Positions 5,074 to 6,642 of a stretch of DNA of 6,642 nucleotides are shown piece by piece. A model generated the notes under the pieces. That model saw only the letters and a program-made list of their open reading frames with translations. It made no database searches and had not been told where the DNA came from. Source of the stretch: Chitinophagaceae bacterium (GTDB taxonomy: Bacteria > Bacteroidota > Bacteroidia > Chitinophagales > Chitinophagaceae). The position numbers and the translations under genes were made by a program. The stretch lies in NCBI GenBank assembly GCA_947468255.1, contig CANIMM010000181.1, positions 1 to 6,642 of the forward strand, written 5' to 3'. How positions within the stretch are numbered: position 1 is the stretch's first letter; the number at the start of each line of letters is the position of its first letter.

Positions 5074-6456
5074 TTACTTGTCTAGAGAATAATTTTTAAA
5101 TGGTTCAAAAGGTTTACCCCCTACCATTACTTCCTGTGTTTTTTCATCAAAGGTTACTTTACGACCGCTAAGCACAGCTGCATTGGTCATGATAGTAGCA
5201 ATTGAATGACTATAACCTGCTTCAACAGGAGCATTGGGTGTTTTGCGACTACGCACACACTCCATCCAATTTCGGACATGGCTAGAAGTTAACTTGTCGC
5301 CCCCAGTGTTTGCAGAGGAAATAACAGGCTCTACTATAGAAAGCTTAGATTCTGGCAATAAAAAGGATTTCATACCAGCTGCTGCAGCATTTTTTTCGGA
5401 TAAGCCTCCCCGTGGAGAAACCATATTGGTATCTAGATTCAATTGGCCTCCATTAGAATAGTAGATCTCCGTTGGCGCATCTTCTCCATTGTGCATGCGA
5501 GACCCGAAAGTAACCTGAAAACCTGAGTTAAGGTCATCGACTGGGCCGTAATTAAAAGCAGCATTGATTGTATCCCAATTTTTTCTTCCGTCTTTCCACA
5601 TAAAAATACCTCCATTGGCAACTACACTGCGCGGATGCTGCAAACCACTAAACCAATGTACCGTATCAATTTGATGACTCATCCACTGACCGGCTAAACC
5701 AGAGGAATAAGGCCAGAACAATCTAAATTCTAAATATTTTTTAGCATCAAATGCTTCAAAGGGGCGATTCATCAAAAATCTTTTCCAATCCGTATCCTTC
5801 TCCATCAACTGAGCTACATCAGCAGGTCTGCGCCAACGCATTGGTTGATTTACATTCCATGTTAATTCCACCATAGTAATGGCACCAAACTTTCCGGATT
5901 TGATAAATTCTTCGGCCGCATGATAATTGGGTCCGCTTCTTCTTTGTGAACCAATCTGCACAATTTTATTGGAAGCTTTGATCGCCTTAAAAGCTCTGCG
6001 GTTATCGTCCATCGTTTCTGCGAAAGGTTTTTCGCAATACACATCGCAACCTGCATTCACTGCTTCCATTGCATGATTGGCATGCTGAAAATCGGCTGTA
6101 CTCACAAATACTGCATCCACTAATTTTTTACCATACATCTCTTCATTATTTCTGCATGCAACTACATTGTTCTGCATTTTTTCTTTCCAAATAGCAGCGC
6201 CTGCTTCCCTTCTTTTATTCCAGATGTCAGATACCGCTACCACTTCAAAATTTAACTCCTTACAATGGTTCATAAAGGAAGGGATATGTGAACCTCTGTG
6301 CCGATCCGAAAAACCTACTACACCCACTCTGACCCTGTCATTGGCTCCAATGATACGATTATAACTTTTGGCACTCAAGCCTAATTGAGCTGCTACTACA
6401 CCCGCTCCAGCCAGTGCGGATTTTTTAATGAAAAGACGCCGATTATTTGATTTCAT
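5074..6456 (-). CDS. Tat-exported Gfo/Idh/MocA family oxidoreductase
   Basis: A 460-residue NAD(P)-dependent oxidoreductase, slightly longer than cytoplasmic homologues because of its leader. Residues 1-29 are a twin-arginine signal (NNRRLFIKK, then SALAGAGVVAAQLGLSA), indicating export in folded form with cofactor bound. A Rossmann domain follows, with the glycine-rich strand VRVGVVGFSDRHRG (42-55) and the CEKPFAET loop (141-148) whose Lys143 is the usual catalytic lysine. Further on are IGSQRRS (168-174), common in exported members, and GQWMSHQIDTVHWFSG (256-271), which supplies substrate-site residues such as His261, Asp264 and His267. Family members oxidise or reduce sugars, inositols and glycosides; some Bacteroidota and planctomycete versions form 3-keto glycosides, and glycoside-cleaving members also exist. 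The exact substrate is not readable. It is the first gene of a minus-strand pair, with DUF6807 13 bp downstream. Confidence 0.92.
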   Translation of the reverse strand: MKSNNRRLFIKKSALAGAGVVAAQLGLSAKSYNRIIGANDRVRVGVVGFSDRHRGSHIPSFMNHCKELNFEVVAVSDIWNKRREAGAAIWKEKMQNNVVACRNNEEMYGKKLVDAVFVSTADFQHANHAMEAVNAGCDVYCEKPFAETMDDNRRAFKAIKASNKIVQIGSQRRSGPNYHAAEEFIKSGKFGAITMVELTWNVNQPMRWRRPADVAQLMEKDTDWKRFLMNRPFEAFDAKKYLEFRLFWPYSSGLAGQWMSHQIDTVHWFSGLQHPRSVVANGGIFMWKDGRKNWDTINAAFNYGPVDDLNSGFQVTFGSRMHNGEDAPTEIYYSNGGQLNLDTNMVSPRGGLSEKNAAAAGMKSFLLPESKLSIVEPVISSANTGGDKLTSSHVRNWMECVRSRKTPNAPVEAGYSHSIATIMTNAAVLSGRKVTFDEKTQEVMVGGKPFEPFKNYSLDK

Positions 6457-6481
6457 AATTGAGTTATTTTTAATTATTTAA

Positions 6482-6511
6482 TTAAGGTAAGAAATAGTAT
6501 GAAAATACCAA
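6482..6511 (-). promoter_or_regulatory. Weak candidate promoter for the Gfo/Idh/MocA-DUF6807 pair
   Basis: On the minus strand TTG (6511-6509) is followed after 19 bp by TACCTTAA (6489-6482), which keeps only the TAnnTT part of the Bacteroidota -7 element. The predicted leader would be about 20 nt, and no Shine-Dalgarno sequence precedes the ATG at 6456. If the frame ending at 6560 is a real gene, this pair could instead be read through from it. Confidence 0.2.
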
Positions 6512-6559
6512 TTTTTTTCTTTTGCTATTTTTTCAGAATTGATGATATATAATTATAAA

Positions 6560-6642
6560 TTAAATATTGAAATGGCTTTCAGTATGGTCCATTCGATGGC
6601 TGCCCAACCCTCCTAATTTAGATAAATCAACTATTTCGGATA
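6560..6642 (-). CDS. Possible C-terminus of an unidentified protein entering from the right edge
   Basis: Reading the minus strand from the right edge, one frame stays open for 26 codons (SEIVDLSKLGGLGSHRMD, then HTESHFNI) and stops at TAA 6562-6560, while the other two minus-strand frames stop within five codons. The peptide has a normal, mixed composition and ends 103 bp before the oxidoreductase start, a reasonable spacing for an upstream gene in the same operon. I do not recognise the family. It is too short to exclude a chance open frame. Confidence 0.38.
   Translation of the reverse strand, partial: SEIVDLSKLGGLGSHRMDHTESHFNI

Overview
The window looks like a Bacteroidota chromosome fragment, most likely a sugar-degrading member of the Chitinophagaceae or a close relative. 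That placement is inferred from AT-rich intergenic DNA, starts without clear Shine-Dalgarno sites, TAnnTTTG-like rather than TATAAT-like promoter candidates, and a set of exported carbohydrate-active families typical of the phylum. No 16S, tRNA or other taxonomic marker is present, so the family is a guess.

Layout. Positions 1-1082 hold two minus-strand genes. An exported alpha/beta-hydrolase (183-1082) is followed by the first 39 codons of an L-fuconolactonase-like amidohydrolase that runs off the left edge (1-118). A 349-bp divergent intergenic region (1083-1431) carries candidate promoters and two repeat structures. Positions 1432-3830 hold a tightly coupled plus-strand pair whose stop and start codons overlap (TAATG): a fumarylacetoacetate hydrolase (FAH)-fold protein resembling 2-keto-3-deoxypentonate dehydratases, and an aldehyde dehydrogenase of the 2,5-dioxovalerate (alpha-ketoglutarate semialdehyde) type. 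A perfect 15-bp hairpin (3916-3954) separates this pair from a convergent minus-strand pair. That pair is a Tat-exported Gfo/Idh/MocA oxidoreductase (6456 to 5074) followed 13 bp later by a Sec-exported DUF6807 ('PmoA family') protein (5060 to 4020). At the right edge a minus-strand open frame ending at 6560 may be the C-terminus of another gene.

How the genes may work together (inference). The lactonase-like protein, FAH-type dehydratase and semialdehyde dehydrogenase match steps of a non-phosphorylative (Weimberg-type) pentose pathway: aldonolactone, aldonate, 2-keto-3-deoxy acid, 2,5-dioxovalerate, 2-oxoglutarate. The sugar dehydrogenase and aldonate dehydratase needed for a complete route are not in the window. 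The exported esterase could deacylate hemicellulose that supplies the pentose. The Gfo/Idh/MocA-DUF6807 pair acts outside the cytoplasm, probably on sugars or glycosides, and is a separate transcription unit.

No CRISPR array, insertion sequence, phage gene, tRNA or rRNA was seen. I see no strong case for a wholly new system. The best leads are the pentose-oxidation cassette with its repeat-bearing control region, and the unassigned role of the exported DUF6807/oxidoreductase pair.
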